From Burkholderiales bacterium RIFCSPHIGHO2_12_FULL_63_20 (GTDB lineage: Bacteria; Pseudomonadota; Gammaproteobacteria; Burkholderiales; Burkholderiaceae_C), in NCBI GenBank assembly GCA_001770775.1, contig MESA01000007.1, forward strand, positions 117,274-181,273: a DNA stretch of 64,000 nt, read 5' to 3'. Below are positions 35,988 through 46,400 of the stretch, piece by piece. Within the stretch, counting starts at the first letter, position 1. Every line of letters starts with the position of its first letter. The translations under genes and the position numbers were made by a program. The notes beneath the pieces are model-generated. The model was not told the origin of the DNA, did not search any database, and saw only the letters and a program-made list of their open reading frames with translations.

Positions 35988-36884
35988 TCAGCGCCCCAAA
36001 TAGACTTCGACAACCTTGTCATTGGCCTGCACCTCGGCCAACGTGCCTTCGGCCAGCACCGAGCCCTCATGCAGCACGGTGACCTTCTTCTTGGCGGCGT
36101 TGGCGCCCTGGGTGGTCAGCTCGTGGATGAACTTCATGTCGTGCTCGACCACCACCAGCGAGTGCGCGCCTTCCAGTGACAGAAACAGCTCGGCGGTGCG
36201 CTCGGTTTCTTCGTCGGTCATGCCGGCCACGGGCTCGTCCAGCAGCAGCAGCTTGGGGTCTTGCATCAGCAGCATGCCGATCTCCAGCCATTGCTTTTGC
36301 CCGTGGGACAGCAAGCCGGCGGTGCGCTGGGCATGGTCCTTCAGCTGGATGAGTTCCAGCATGGCGCCGATGCGATCGAGCTGCGGGCCGCTGAGCCTGA
36401 AGAACACCGAGGCGCGCGCGCGACGGTCGGCCTTGAGGGCCAGTTCCAGGTTCTCGAACACGGTGAGGTACTCGAACACCGTGGGCTTTTGGAACTTGCG
36501 GCCGATGCCGCTTTGCGCGATCTCGCTTTCGCGCAGGCTGAGCAGGTCGATGGTGGAGCCGAAGAAGGCGGTGCCGCTGTCAGGACGGGTCTTGCCGGTG
36601 ATGACGTCCATCATGGTGGTCTTGCCCGCCCCGTTGGGGCCGATGATGCAGCGCATCTCTCCCACCGAGATGTCCAGGCTCAGCTTGTTGAGCGCCTTGA
36701 AGCCGTCAAAGCTGACCTCAATGTCGTCCAGGTAGAGGATGGAGCCATGGGTCAGGTCGAGCTGGCCGGGCTGCACGACGCGGCCGTATGCGGCGGCTCG
36801 GCCGCCGGACTCACCACCGGTGGTGGGACGCGCCTGGGCGCGGGCCAGGGCCTGGGTGCCCTCTTCCATCAGGTCGGGTGTCAT
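35988..36884 (-). CDS. urtD: Urea ABC transporter ATP-binding subunit UrtD
   Basis: A 298-residue ATPase of the LivG/UrtD type. Walker A is GPNGAGKTT, and DVITGKTRPDSG and ESEIAQSGIGRKFQKPTVFE match UrtD. The signature is LLSHGQKQWLEIGMLL and Walker B is LLLLDEPVAGMTDEET. About 45 residues precede the ATPase fold, slightly longer than usual. Its start overlaps the urtC stop (ATGA). It is 41 bases before urtE. Confidence 0.94.
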   Translation of the reverse strand: MTPDLMEEGTQALARAQARPTTGGESGGRAAAYGRVVQPGQLDLTHGSILYLDDIEVSFDGFKALNKLSLDISVGEMRCIIGPNGAGKTTMMDVITGKTRPDSGTAFFGSTIDLLSLRESEIAQSGIGRKFQKPTVFEYLTVFENLELALKADRRARASVFFRLSGPQLDRIGAMLELIQLKDHAQRTAGLLSHGQKQWLEIGMLLMQDPKLLLLDEPVAGMTDEETERTAELFLSLEGAHSLVVVEHDMKFIHELTTQGANAAKKKVTVLHEGSVLAEGTLAEVQANDKVVEVYLGR

Positions 36885-38017
36885 GCCTTCACCTCGGTCT
36901 TCTTGTTGAGCAACTTCTTGACGCCACCGACGATGCCGTCGGGCAGGAACAGGGTCACGGCGATGAACAGGGCGCCGAGGAAATAGAGCCAGAACTCGGG
37001 AAAGGCCACGGTGAACCAGCTCTTGGCGCCGTTGACGAAGAAGGCGCCGATGATCGGGCCGATCAGGGTGGCGCGACCGCCCACGGCCGTCCAGATGGCC
37101 ATCTCGATGCCGGCCGCCGCCGACATTTCGCTGGGGTTGATGATGCCGACCTGGGGCACATACAGAGCCCCGGCGATGCCGCACATGACGGCCGACAGGG
37201 TCCAGATGCCGAGCTTGTAAGCCAGCGGGTTGTAGCCACAGAACATGACGCGGTTTTCGGCATCACGGATGGCTTGCAAGACGCGGCCGAACTTGGTGTT
37301 CACCAGCCAGCGCGCCATCAGGAAGAAGCCGATCAGCGTGAGTCCGGTGAGCACGAACAGCACCATGCGGGTGGACGGCTGGGCAATGGGGATGTCCAGA
37401 ATGCGCTTGAAGTCGGTGAAGCCGTTGTTGCCGCCAAAGCCCGTTTCGTTGCGGAAGAAGAGCAGCATGGCCGCATAGGTCATCGCCTGGGTGATGATGG
37501 AGAAGTACACCCCCTTGATGCGCGAGCGGAAGGCGAAGTAGCCGAACACGAAGGCGATCAGGCCAGGCACCAGGACCACCAGGGCCATCTGACCGATGAA
37601 GAAATCGCTCAGGGTCCAGTGCCAGGGCACCTCCTTCCAGTCGAGGAAGACCATGAAGTCGGGGATGTCGGCGCCGTAGCTGCCGTCCCGGCCGATCTGG
37701 CGCATCAGGTACATGCCCATGGCGTAGCCGCCCAGCGCGAAGAACAGGCCGTGACCCAGCGACAGGATGCCGGTGTAGCCCCAGATCAGGTCCATGGCCA
37801 GCGCACAGATGGCGTAGCACATGATCTTGCCGATCAGCGACAGCGTGTAGTCGGACAGGTGAAAGACCGAATCGGTGGGCACCAGCAGGTTCAGCACCGG
37901 CGCCAGGATCACCACCGTGATCACGGCAGCCATGAGGGCCGTCCAGCCTTTGGGGCCGAGGGCACTGCGGGGAACCGCCACACCGGACGGCAAGGAAGAT
38001 GTCATCACTGCACTCAT
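36881..38017 (-). CDS. urtC: Urea ABC transporter permease UrtC
   Basis: A 378-residue LivM-type permease with about ten membrane segments. Motifs include AICALAMDLIWGYTGILSLGHGLFFALGGYAMGMYLM and the insert NNGFTDFKRILDIPI typical of UrtC (split here over the protein's middle). The start MSAVMTSS is chosen for the GAGGA 7 bases upstream. It follows urtB by 10 bases. Confidence 0.93.
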   Translation of the reverse strand: MSAVMTSSLPSGVAVPRSALGPKGWTALMAAVITVVILAPVLNLLVPTDSVFHLSDYTLSLIGKIMCYAICALAMDLIWGYTGILSLGHGLFFALGGYAMGMYLMRQIGRDGSYGADIPDFMVFLDWKEVPWHWTLSDFFIGQMALVVLVPGLIAFVFGYFAFRSRIKGVYFSIITQAMTYAAMLLFFRNETGFGGNNGFTDFKRILDIPIAQPSTRMVLFVLTGLTLIGFFLMARWLVNTKFGRVLQAIRDAENRVMFCGYNPLAYKLGIWTLSAVMCGIAGALYVPQVGIINPSEMSAAAGIEMAIWTAVGGRATLIGPIIGAFFVNGAKSWFTVAFPEFWLYFLGALFIAVTLFLPDGIVGGVKKLLNKKTEVKA

Positions 38018-38027
38018 ATCGATGTCC

Positions 38028-39650
38028 TCAGGCTTCGGCACTGCGGCCTCGCATCGCAAACAGGCCTTGCGGGCGCTTCTGGATGAAAATCACCACGATG
38101 ACCAGCACCAGGATCTTGGCGAGCACGGCGCCGGTCCAGCCTTCCAGGAACTTGTTGACCAGGCCCAGGCCGAGCGCGGCGTACACGGTGCCGGCAATCT
38201 GCCCCACCCCACCCAGCACCACGACCATGAAGGAGTCGACGATGTAGCTCTGACCGAGGTCGGGCCCCACGTTGCCGATCTGCGAGAGCGCGCAACCGGC
38301 CAGACCCGCGATGCCAGCCCCCAGCGAAAATGCCATCGTGTCCACGCGGGCCGTGTTCACGCCCATGCACGAGGCCATGGGCCGGTTCTGGGTGACGCTG
38401 CGCACGAACAGGCCCAGTCGGGTCTTGGCGATCAGCAGGGTCATGCCCACGAGCACCAGGGCTGCAAACACGATGATGGCCAGTCGGTTGTAGGGCAAGG
38501 TCAGGTTGCTGAGGATCTCGAACCCACCGGACATCCAGTTGGGGTTCTCGACCTGCACGTTCTGCGCGCCAAACACCGTGCGCACCAGTTGCATCAAGAC
38601 CAGGCTGATGCCCCAGGAGGCCAGCAGAGTTTCCAGCGGACGGCCGTAGAGGAAACGGAACACGCTGCGCTCCAGGATGGCGCCCATCAAAGCGGCGGCC
38701 AGGAAGGACGCGGGCACGGCCAGCAGCAGGTACCAGTCGAACAGCTCGGGCAGGTACTGGCGGAACAGGTTCTGTATGACGAAGGTGGCGTAGGCGCCGA
38801 TCATCATCAGCTCGCCGTGCGCCATGTTGATCACGCCCATCAGGCCATAGGTGATGGCCAGGCCCAGTGCCGCCAGCAGCAAGATGGAGCCCAGGCTGAT
38901 ACCGGTGAACACCACGCCAGCGTGCTCCCCCCACTCCAGCTTGCTGGTGACCTTGCTCAGCGCGGCCTTCAGCGCGGCTTGCACCTGGGCGTCCGCTTCT
39001 TCGCCACTGTTGAGGCGCTCCATCAGCAGGCCGCGCGACTCGGGGCTGGCGTCGGCGGCCAGCGCTTCGGCCGCCTCGATGCGGCGTGCCGGGGTGCTGG
39101 CGCTGAGCAAGGCCTTGGTGCGGGCCATTTGCAACTGCTTGCGCAAGCCCTTGTCACTCTCATTGGCCAGGGCCTGGTCGATGACCGGCAGGCGTGACTC
39201 GTCGGCGGCATTGGCCAAGGCAGCGATGGCCTCGGCGCGCAGGTCGCGGTCCGGTGAGGCCAGATTGGCAGCAGCCAGCACGGCCTCGATCTCGCTGCTC
39301 ATGCGGTTGTTGTTGACCACATCTTCGGCATCATCGGGCAGCGCAGCAGGCTGGCCCGTGACGGCATCCACCGCCTGGCCGTCGTCCTGGACGATGTAGG
39401 CGCGGTCGGACGTGACCTTGACGGCATCGTCCAGCATCGCCTTCAGGAAAGGTGTCAAAGCCGGATCACGGGCCGTCGACAGCTTCTTCAGGGTCAGGAT
39501 GCGCGCATCGTTGTCCCCCGCCGCCAGGGCGTGGGCTTCTTGCGGTGTCAGGGCGTGGGCGGCTGGAGACCAGGCCCCCAGGCTCAAAGCCAGTGCCGAG
39601 GCCGCAGCCAGCCCCAAAGTTGATCGCCAGGATCGAGTGTTCACAGGCAT
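38028..39650 (-). CDS. urtB: Urea ABC transporter permease UrtB
   Basis: A 540-residue LivH-type permease. Unlike amino-acid LivH it has a signal peptide and a periplasmic N-terminal region of about 240 residues (QEAHALAAGDNDARILTLKKL, with repeated charged helices), which is the UrtB hallmark. The permease part follows with GLMGVINMAHGELMMIGAYATFV. It lies downstream of an internal terminator that separates it from urtA. Confidence 0.93.
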   Translation of the reverse strand: MPVNTRSWRSTLGLAAASALALSLGAWSPAAHALTPQEAHALAAGDNDARILTLKKLSTARDPALTPFLKAMLDDAVKVTSDRAYIVQDDGQAVDAVTGQPAALPDDAEDVVNNNRMSSEIEAVLAAANLASPDRDLRAEAIAALANAADESRLPVIDQALANESDKGLRKQLQMARTKALLSASTPARRIEAAEALAADASPESRGLLMERLNSGEEADAQVQAALKAALSKVTSKLEWGEHAGVVFTGISLGSILLLAALGLAITYGLMGVINMAHGELMMIGAYATFVIQNLFRQYLPELFDWYLLLAVPASFLAAALMGAILERSVFRFLYGRPLETLLASWGISLVLMQLVRTVFGAQNVQVENPNWMSGGFEILSNLTLPYNRLAIIVFAALVLVGMTLLIAKTRLGLFVRSVTQNRPMASCMGVNTARVDTMAFSLGAGIAGLAGCALSQIGNVGPDLGQSYIVDSFMVVVLGGVGQIAGTVYAALGLGLVNKFLEGWTGAVLAKILVLVIVVIFIQKRPQGLFAMRGRSAEA

Positions 39651-39679
39651 GTCCTGCTCGTTTCGTATGTGTGCGGTGC

Positions 39680-39715
39680 AAAAAATGGCCCCGTCGGGCT
39701 ACCCGAACGGGGCCA
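39680..39715 (-). terminator. Terminator/attenuator between urtA and urtB
   Basis: TGGCCCCGT (39686-39694) pairs with ACGGGGCCA (39707-39715), with an inner CGGG-CTA-CCCG stem, and six T follow on the minus strand. It lies 63 bases after the urtA stop. Partial read-through would give more of the binding protein UrtA than of the membrane subunits. Confidence 0.85.
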
Positions 39716-39778
39716 ACCGCTCTGCTTGAAGTCAGCCCGCCATGACGAGGGCGGGCGCCCGTGGCTCCAGCCGGGCCT

Positions 39779-41053
39779 TTACTTGGCCGGCTCGTCCTTC
39801 TTCTTGTCGTTGCCGGGGATGTAGGGGCTCCAGGGTTGAGCCTTGACCGGGCCTGGCGTCTTCCACACGACCTTGAACTGGCCGTCGGCCTTCACTTCGC
39901 CGATGAACACAGGCTTGTGCAGGTGGTGGTTCTTCTCGTCCATCTTGGACATGAAGCCGCCTGGTGCCGGGAAGGTCTGGCCGGCCATGGCCGCGATCAC
40001 CTTGTCCACATCGGTGGTGCCGGCCTTCTTCACAGCCTGCGCCCACATGTTGATGCCAATGTAGGTGGCTTCCATCGGGTCGTTGGTCAGGGGCTTGTCC
40101 TTGTGACCGGCGATGTTCTTGGCCTTGGCATAGGCCGACCACTTCTTGATGAAGTCCGCATTGGTCGGGTTCTTGATGGACATGAAGTAGTTCCAGGCAG
40201 CCAGGTGGCCGACCAGGGGCTTGGTGTCCACGCCACGCAGCTCTTCTTCACCCACCGAGAAGGCCACCACCGGCACATCCTTGGCCTTCAGGCCCTGGTT
40301 GCCCAGCTCCTTGTAGAAGGGCACGTTGGAGTCGCCGTTGATGGTGGACACCACAGCGGTCTTCTTGCCTTCGGACGAGAACTTCTTGATCTTGGCGATG
40401 ATGGTCTGGTAGTCAGCATGACCGAAGGGGGTGTACTCCTCCAGGATGTCGGCATCGGCCACGCCCTTGGACTTCAGGAAGGCGCGCAGGATCTTGTTGG
40501 TGGTGCGGGGGTAGACGTAGTCGGTGCCCAGCAGCACGAAGCGCTTGGCCGAGCCGCCGTCCTTGCTCATCAGGTACTCGACCGCGGGGATGGCTTGCTG
40601 GTTGGGCGCCGCGCCGGTGTAGAACACGTTCTTCTCCAGCTCTTCACCTTCGTACTGCACAGGGTAGAACAGCAGGCCGTTGTTTTCCTTGTAGACCGGC
40701 AGCACCGATTTGCGCGACACGGACGTCCAGCAACCGAAGGTGACGGCCACCTTGTCTTGCGTCAGCAGCTGCTTGGCCTTCTCGGCAAACAGGGGCCAGT
40801 TGGAGGCCGGGTCCACCACCACAGGCTCGAGCTTCTTGCCCAGCAGACCGCCCTTGGCGTTGATCTCGTCAATGGCCATCAGCACGGTGTCCTTCAGAAC
40901 CGTCTCCGAGATGGCCATGGTGCCCGACAGCGAGTGCAGCACACCGACCTTGATGGTGTCGGCGGCCTGGGCCATGGAACTGAAAGCCAGACCCGCGACG
41001 CCCAGGGCGACGGCGGTCAGGGAGGCAGTGGCACTGCGGCGAGAGATGTTCAT
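39779..41053 (-). CDS. urtA: Urea ABC transporter substrate-binding protein UrtA
   Basis: A 424-residue periplasmic binding protein. The N-terminus MNISRRSATASLTAVALG is a signal peptide with paired arginines and an AQA-A cleavage site. The mature part starts DTIKVGVLHSLSGTMAISE, and FGCWTSVSRKSVLPV and YEGEELEKNVFYTGAAPNQQ match UrtA/FmdD-type urea or short-amide binders. First gene of the operon; a palindrome lies 78 bases upstream. Confidence 0.94.
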   Translation of the reverse strand: MNISRRSATASLTAVALGVAGLAFSSMAQAADTIKVGVLHSLSGTMAISETVLKDTVLMAIDEINAKGGLLGKKLEPVVVDPASNWPLFAEKAKQLLTQDKVAVTFGCWTSVSRKSVLPVYKENNGLLFYPVQYEGEELEKNVFYTGAAPNQQAIPAVEYLMSKDGGSAKRFVLLGTDYVYPRTTNKILRAFLKSKGVADADILEEYTPFGHADYQTIIAKIKKFSSEGKKTAVVSTINGDSNVPFYKELGNQGLKAKDVPVVAFSVGEEELRGVDTKPLVGHLAAWNYFMSIKNPTNADFIKKWSAYAKAKNIAGHKDKPLTNDPMEATYIGINMWAQAVKKAGTTDVDKVIAAMAGQTFPAPGGFMSKMDEKNHHLHKPVFIGEVKADGQFKVVWKTPGPVKAQPWSPYIPGNDKKKDEPAK

Positions 41054-41130
41054 GGGAAGCGCTCCTTGGAGACGGTGGGTTGAACGAATCAGAGTGAATT
41101 CAGTGTGCCCACCGGGGCTGGCGCGAGGAA

Positions 41131-41146
41131 TACGCCACATGGCGTA
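41131..41146. promoter_or_regulatory. Palindrome in the urtA / spermidine-synthase-like divergent region
   Basis: TACGCCA-CA-TGGCGTA, perfect 7-base arms, lies 78 bases before urtA and 59 before the divergent gene. It is a candidate operator. It does not match the NtrC consensus, so the binding protein is unknown. Confidence 0.45.
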
Positions 41147-41204
41147 CGAATGGCGCAGAGCGGCACGGCCATGACGTCAGATGCCCCCATGCGACACTGT
41201 CGGC

Positions 41205-41942
41205 ATGAGCGAGCAAGCGAAGCTGCACCAGAACAGCCAGACCCTTTCCCTGAGTTTCGAGTCGTCCCTGATCCAGAGCTGCATGCGCCTGGCCGACCCC
41301 GATGAGTTGGTGTTGGACTACACCCGCGCGATGATGGGATTTTTGCTGTTCAACCCGGCACCACGGTCGGTGTTGATGATTGGGCTGGGCGGCGGCGCGC
41401 TGCACAAGTACATCCACAAGCACCTGCCTGAGACGGACCTGACCACGGTGGAGATCAACCCCGGCGTGATCGAGCTGCGCCAGGATTTCTGCATCCCGCC
41501 CGATGACGAACGCTCGCGCATCGTCTGTGCCGATGGGGCGGCGTTTCTCGCCAAGCCCACGCATCAGTTCGACGTGATCCTCGTCGACGGCTTCACGGGC
41601 GATGGCATCCCGGATGCGCTGTGTTCACCCGGCTTTTACCGACGCGTGAAGGCGGCCTTGGCTCCCCAGGGGGTGATGGTGGCCAATGTGCAGGCCGACA
41701 CCGAACAAACACGCGACATCATGAAGCGCGTGGGGCGGGTGTTCGACGGGGGCACACTGTCGTTTGAATCAGACGAGGGCGGCAATGACATTGTGCTGGC
41801 CGCCTCTCAAGATGCCTTGAACGCTGCCGCGCAAGCGTTTGAGCCCCGCTGGGATGCGCTGCCCGAGCCTCACAAAGTCACGCTGGCCGCCGCCTCCACC
41901 CGATTGCAACGAGCCTTGTTGAAAAGCCTCCGCCCATCATGA
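41205..41942 (+). CDS. Spermidine synthase-like methyltransferase-fold protein
   Basis: A 245-residue protein with the spermidine/spermine synthase Rossmann core: SVLMIGLGGGALHKYIHKHLP, the acidic TTVEINPGVIELRQDF, and DVILVDGFTGDGIPDALCSPGFY. Typical aminopropyltransferases are longer at the N-terminus, so the activity may differ. The start at 41205 is chosen to keep the conserved N-terminus. Its stop overlaps the Nudix gene start (ATGA). It is divergent from urtA. Confidence 0.8.
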   Translation: MSEQAKLHQNSQTLSLSFESSLIQSCMRLADPDELVLDYTRAMMGFLLFNPAPRSVLMIGLGGGALHKYIHKHLPETDLTTVEINPGVIELRQDFCIPPDDERSRIVCADGAAFLAKPTHQFDVILVDGFTGDGIPDALCSPGFYRRVKAALAPQGVMVANVQADTEQTRDIMKRVGRVFDGGTLSFESDEGGNDIVLAASQDALNAAAQAFEPRWDALPEPHKVTLAAASTRLQRALLKSLRPS

Positions 41943-42457
41943 GCTACCAGTACTGCCCACAATGTGCCCAACTCTTGCAAAGCCGAGACGATCATGGCGT
42001 GACACGGCTAGGCTGCCCGGACCGCGATTGTGGCTTTGTGCACTGGGACAACCCGGTTCCCGTCGTCGCGGCCGTGGTGGAGCATGAAGGGCACATCATC
42101 CTGGCCCGCAACAAGGCCTGGGCTGCCCCGTTTTATGCGCTCATCACGGGCTTTCTGGAGAAGACCGACAGCAGCCCTGACGAAGCCGTCAAGCGCGAGG
42201 TGAACGAGGAGTTGGGCCTGACCGCACAAACAGCCCACTTCATCGGTCACTACCGGTTTGAGCGCCAGAATCAGATCATCCTGGCGTATCACGTACCTTG
42301 TACCGGCCACATTGTCCTGGGTGAGGAATTGGCAGACTACAAGCGGCTCGAACCTGCCAAGGTGCGCTACTGGCCTGTGGCCACGGGCTTGGCATTGCGT
42401 GACTGGCTGGTGTCCCAAGGCTACGCACCGCAAGCGCTGGACGTCCCCAAGCTCTGA
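41939..42457 (+). CDS. Nudix hydrolase with N-terminal zinc ribbon
   Basis: A 172-residue protein. A zinc ribbon (CPQC...CPDRDC) occupies the first 35 residues, and a Nudix domain follows with the full Nudix box GFLEKTDSSPDEAVKREVNEELGL split at G and E ligands. Such proteins hydrolyse nucleoside diphosphate-linked compounds, for example NADH; the NudC-like zinc ribbon fits this. It is translationally coupled to the gene before it. The exact substrate is unknown. Confidence 0.87.
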   Translation: MSYQYCPQCAQLLQSRDDHGVTRLGCPDRDCGFVHWDNPVPVVAAVVEHEGHIILARNKAWAAPFYALITGFLEKTDSSPDEAVKREVNEELGLTAQTAHFIGHYRFERQNQIILAYHVPCTGHIVLGEELADYKRLEPAKVRYWPVATGLALRDWLVSQGYAPQALDVPKL

Positions 42458-42469
42458 AGACGCCCACGG

Positions 42470-43444
42470 TCAACGCGCCTTCAGCTGCCCCACCCGGCTC
42501 AGGGCCAGCCCGGCCGCCGCTGTGCGGGTCTCGACCCCCATCTTGGCGAACACGCTCTCCAGCTGCTTCTTGACCGTGGCCGGGCTGCTGCCCAGGATGT
42601 CACCGATGTCGCGGTTGGTCTTGCCCTTGACGACCCAGTAGAGCACCTCGCCTTCGCGGGTGGTGAGCTTGAAGGTCTGGCTCAGGGCCTCCATGGCGGC
42701 CTGGTCGGAGCTTTCCTGCATCACCAGCAGCCATTCGTCGTCGCCGGTGGGTTGGTGCAGGGTGAAGCGCAGGCAGCTTTGGCCTTGGTTCACCGTCCAG
42801 CTGGGTGCAGGCGTGGGCGGCCCATCTTGCGCCGTGTCAGCCTGAAAGCGTGACACGGCCAGGCGCAGCCAGTCCAGCAACTCCGGCGGCGCCACCGCCT
42901 CGGGGGTGTCAAAGTAGCGTTGCAAGAGCTTGCGCGCCAAGGGGGTTTGCCACAGCACTTTACCCTCGCGCAGGTGCACGGTGAGCGAGGCATGTCCAAA
43001 GGCGTCGAGCGCATTGCGCGCCTGGCTCGACTGCCTTGCCGCCTGCATGTGCGACTCGATGCGGGCCAGCACCTCGCGCGGGCGGATGGGTTTGACCACG
43101 TAGTCCACCCCACCAGCCGAGAAGGCCGCCACGACATGCTCGGTTTCGGTCAGCCCCGTCATAAACACGATGGGGATGTGGCTGGTGTCGGGCTGCGCCT
43201 TCAGGCGTCGCGCCACCTCAAAACCATCCATGCCCGGCATGATGGCGTCGAGCAGGATGATGTCGGGCACCGCCTGGCTGGCGCGCTGCAAGGCCGCTTC
43301 GCCATGGGTGGCCACCAGCACGGTATAGCCCCCTTCATCGAGGGCATCGTGCAGCAGGGACAGGTTGTCCGGCACATCGTCCACGATGAGGACGATGTCG
43401 GTGCGGCTGCGGTCAAGTCGGTCGAACATGGGGTGGTCGCTCAT
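42470..43444 (-). CDS. LuxR-type response regulator, partner of the NCS1-kinase
   Basis: A 324-residue regulator. The N-terminal receiver has the acidic pair D22-D23 and phosphoacceptor D66 (IILLDAIMPGMDG). A middle region of about 110 residues has no recognised domain. The C-terminal LuxR/GerE helix-turn-helix (about 255-324) includes LTTREGEVLYWVVKGKTNRDIG. It is encoded 5 bases after the hybrid kinase gene, so the two form a pair. Lying between urt and ure, these operons are the natural candidate targets; this is inference. Confidence 0.9.
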   Translation of the reverse strand: MSDHPMFDRLDRSRTDIVLIVDDVPDNLSLLHDALDEGGYTVLVATHGEAALQRASQAVPDIILLDAIMPGMDGFEVARRLKAQPDTSHIPIVFMTGLTETEHVVAAFSAGGVDYVVKPIRPREVLARIESHMQAARQSSQARNALDAFGHASLTVHLREGKVLWQTPLARKLLQRYFDTPEAVAPPELLDWLRLAVSRFQADTAQDGPPTPAPSWTVNQGQSCLRFTLHQPTGDDEWLLVMQESSDQAAMEALSQTFKLTTREGEVLYWVVKGKTNRDIGDILGSSPATVKKQLESVFAKMGVETRTAAAGLALSRVGQLKAR

Positions 43445-43449
43445 CGGTC

Positions 43450-46400
43450 TCAGAGGGTGGGCACGGCCATATGGACCGTTTGGGCCGGGCCGTCGGACGG
43501 CTTTGCTTGCTCGGCTTGGTCCTGGCTCTGCGCCAGCGCTTCGTCGATCAGCTTGGCCATGGCGTCCAGGTGGAACTGGCGTGCCAGGGTGCGCATGCGC
43601 TGCACAAAGGGCGCACAGTGCGGCTCGGCTGCGGCGATTTGGTCCAGCGCCTTGTGAACGCCCCGGACATAGCCTGCGTGGATCTGGTCTTCCAGGCTGC
43701 GCAGCGCCTGCATGGACGGGCAGGCCTCAGCATCATGCTGTGACCCTGGCGACGCACTGACCTCGGCCGGGCGCTCGGCCACGATCCAGTCCAGATGCAA
43801 GTGCCGCCCCAGCCAATCGAGCAACTCGGGCACGCGCACGGGTTTGACGATGAAATCATCGGGCGTGATGCCCACGTCGTTGTCCAAGGCCTTGTCGAAG
43901 GCGTTGGCCGACACGATGGCAGCCGGCGCCGTGCTCAGCCCTTCGGCGCGGATGGTGCGCAAGGTGCCCCAGCCGTCCAGGCCGGGCATGGCCAGGTCCA
44001 TGAACAGCGCATGGGGATGTTGCGAAGTCGGGACCTGACGCAGATGCGCCAGGCAATCCAGCCCGGAGGCCAGCGGCGTCACCTCAAACCCCAGCGGCGT
44101 GAGGATGCGAACCAGCAGGCCGCGATCGGCCTCTTCGTTGTCCACCACCCAGATGCGACGGCGCTCGCCGGCATAGCCCGTGCGCTGACCCTGCATCACG
44201 CGCTGCGCCACCTCGGAGGCCCGCACCTGCGGCAGGAACAAGCGGATGCGGAAGGTGGTGCCCACGCCCTCCTGGCTGCTCACCTGCATCTCGCCGCCCA
44301 TCAGGTCGGTCAGCATCTTGCTGATGGTCAGGCCCAGCCCGGTGCCGCCGGCCGAGTTGCCAGCCGCCGATGAGCCGCGCGCAAAGGGCTCGAACACCTT
44401 GTCCAGCTCGGCCTGGGCGATGCCGGGGCCGGTGTCGCTGATTTCGACCAGCGCAATCTCGCGGGCGTAGCGCACCTTGAAGGTCACCTGGCCCACCGTC
44501 GTGAACTTGACGGCATTGCCCAGCACGTTGAGCAGGATCTGGCGCACCCGGCGCTCATCGGCCCGCACGGCTTCGGGCAGATGGGGCTCGATGTCGGCCA
44601 CGAAGCGCAAGTGCTTGGCGCGCGCCTCGTTCTCGATCAAGCCGGTGATCTGCTGCAGCAACTCGTCCAGGCGCACGGGTTTAACGTCCAGCGAGAGCTT
44701 GCCGCTTTCGATGCGCGCGATGTCCAGCGTGCCCTCGATCAGGGACAGCAGGTGGTCCCCGCCCCGCTTGATGACGCCCACGGCGTGCTTCACGTGCTCA
44801 GGCAGCTGCGCGTCTTCATCAAGCAACTGGGCGTAGCCCAGGATGCCGTTGAGCGGGGTGCGCAGCTCGTGGCTGATGGTGGAGATGTAGCGGCTCTTGG
44901 CCTGGTTGGCCTGGTCGGCCGTCTGCTTGGCCTGTTGCAGCTTGCCGTCGGTGATGCGGTGCGAAGCGATTTCGCGTACCAGCAGATGGGTCTGGCGGTT
45001 GGATTCCTCCTGCGCCACCTGCCGGCTTTTGTGCGTGAGCACCAGCCACCAGCCCACCACGCCCACAATCAGCAGCAAGGCCGCAAAGACCTTGACGAAG
45101 GCCGACTCCAGCATGGCTGCGGTGGCCACCGTCGAGCCCAGGTCAAGCGACACCATGTCGCGCACCTGTTGCTGGTAGACCAGGCCAAAAACCCCCGCCA
45201 GCAGGGGCGTGAGCACGAGCATGATCAACAAGAACTGCCCCAGCTCGGTGTCCACCCGGCGCCAGACGAAGGCCGGCACCACGGCGCGGCCGATGTTGCG
45301 CCACTGTTCCGCCCAGCGGGCCGACGCCGGCTTGCACAGGTCTTGGCAGCGGGCGTCCAGCGAACAGCACAGAGAACAGATGAAGCCCTGGTAGGCCGGG
45401 CAATGGGCCACATCATCGGCCTCGTATTCGCGCTCGCACACGGTGCAGCGGTGCAGTGCCTTGATGCGGATCACCCGGCTCAGGGGCTGCCCCCCATCGG
45501 CACCGGCCTCGTCGCACTGCTCCGGCGGCATCGACGCCTCGGGCGCCGTGGCCGGCTCCGGCGTGCGCGCTAGGTAATACCGCCCCTGCGTGGCCCAGGC
45601 GATCAGGGGCGAGGTCGTGAACGCCACCACCATGGCCAGCACAGCAGAAAAGGCCTGGGCCAACTCGCCCAGCCATCCCACATAGGCCATGACCGACACC
45701 AGCGACGCCAGGCCCATCGCCCCCACGCCCACCGGGTTGATGTCATACAGATAGGCGCGCTTGAACTCGATGCCCTTGGGCGACCACCCCATCGGCTTGT
45801 TGACCACCAGGTCGGCCACTACCGCCACCATCCACGCAATGGCGATGTTCGAGTACAGGCCCAGCACCTTGCCCAGGGCCTGGAACAGGTTCAGCTCCAT
45901 CAACAGCAGGGCGATGAGGGCGTTGAACACCACCCACACCACCCGCCCGGGGTGGCTGTGCGTGAGCCGCGCAAAGAAGTTCGACCACGCCAGGGAGCCC
46001 GCATAGGCGTTGGTGACGTTGATCTTGAGCTGCGAGATCACCACGAACAAGGCCACCGCGCCGATGGCCCAAGAGGGGGAAGAGAAGATCTTCTCCCACG
46101 CCACCAGGTACATCTGGTTCGGGTCCACCGCGCGCGCCACCGGAATGGCGTAGCTCATGGCCAGCCAGGCCAGCAGCGCGCCGCCCAGCATCTTCAACAC
46201 GCCCAAGATCACCCAGCCGGGCCCACCCACGAACACCGCCGCCCACCAGCGCCCGGCACGCTCCGGGCGCTTCTCGGGCATGAAGCGCAGGTAGTCAGCC
46301 TGCTCGCCCATCTGCGTGATCAGGGCAATGCCCACCGTCAGCGCCGAGCCAAAGGCCAGCACGTTGAACTCGCCATAGGCGCCCGAAGCCCCAGGATAGG

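Noticed and set aside
41120..41146. Possible sigma-54 promoter (GG-N10-GC) before urtA on the minus strand
   Set aside because: Only the GG and GC pairs fit; the -24 and -12 blocks diverge too much from consensus to call.
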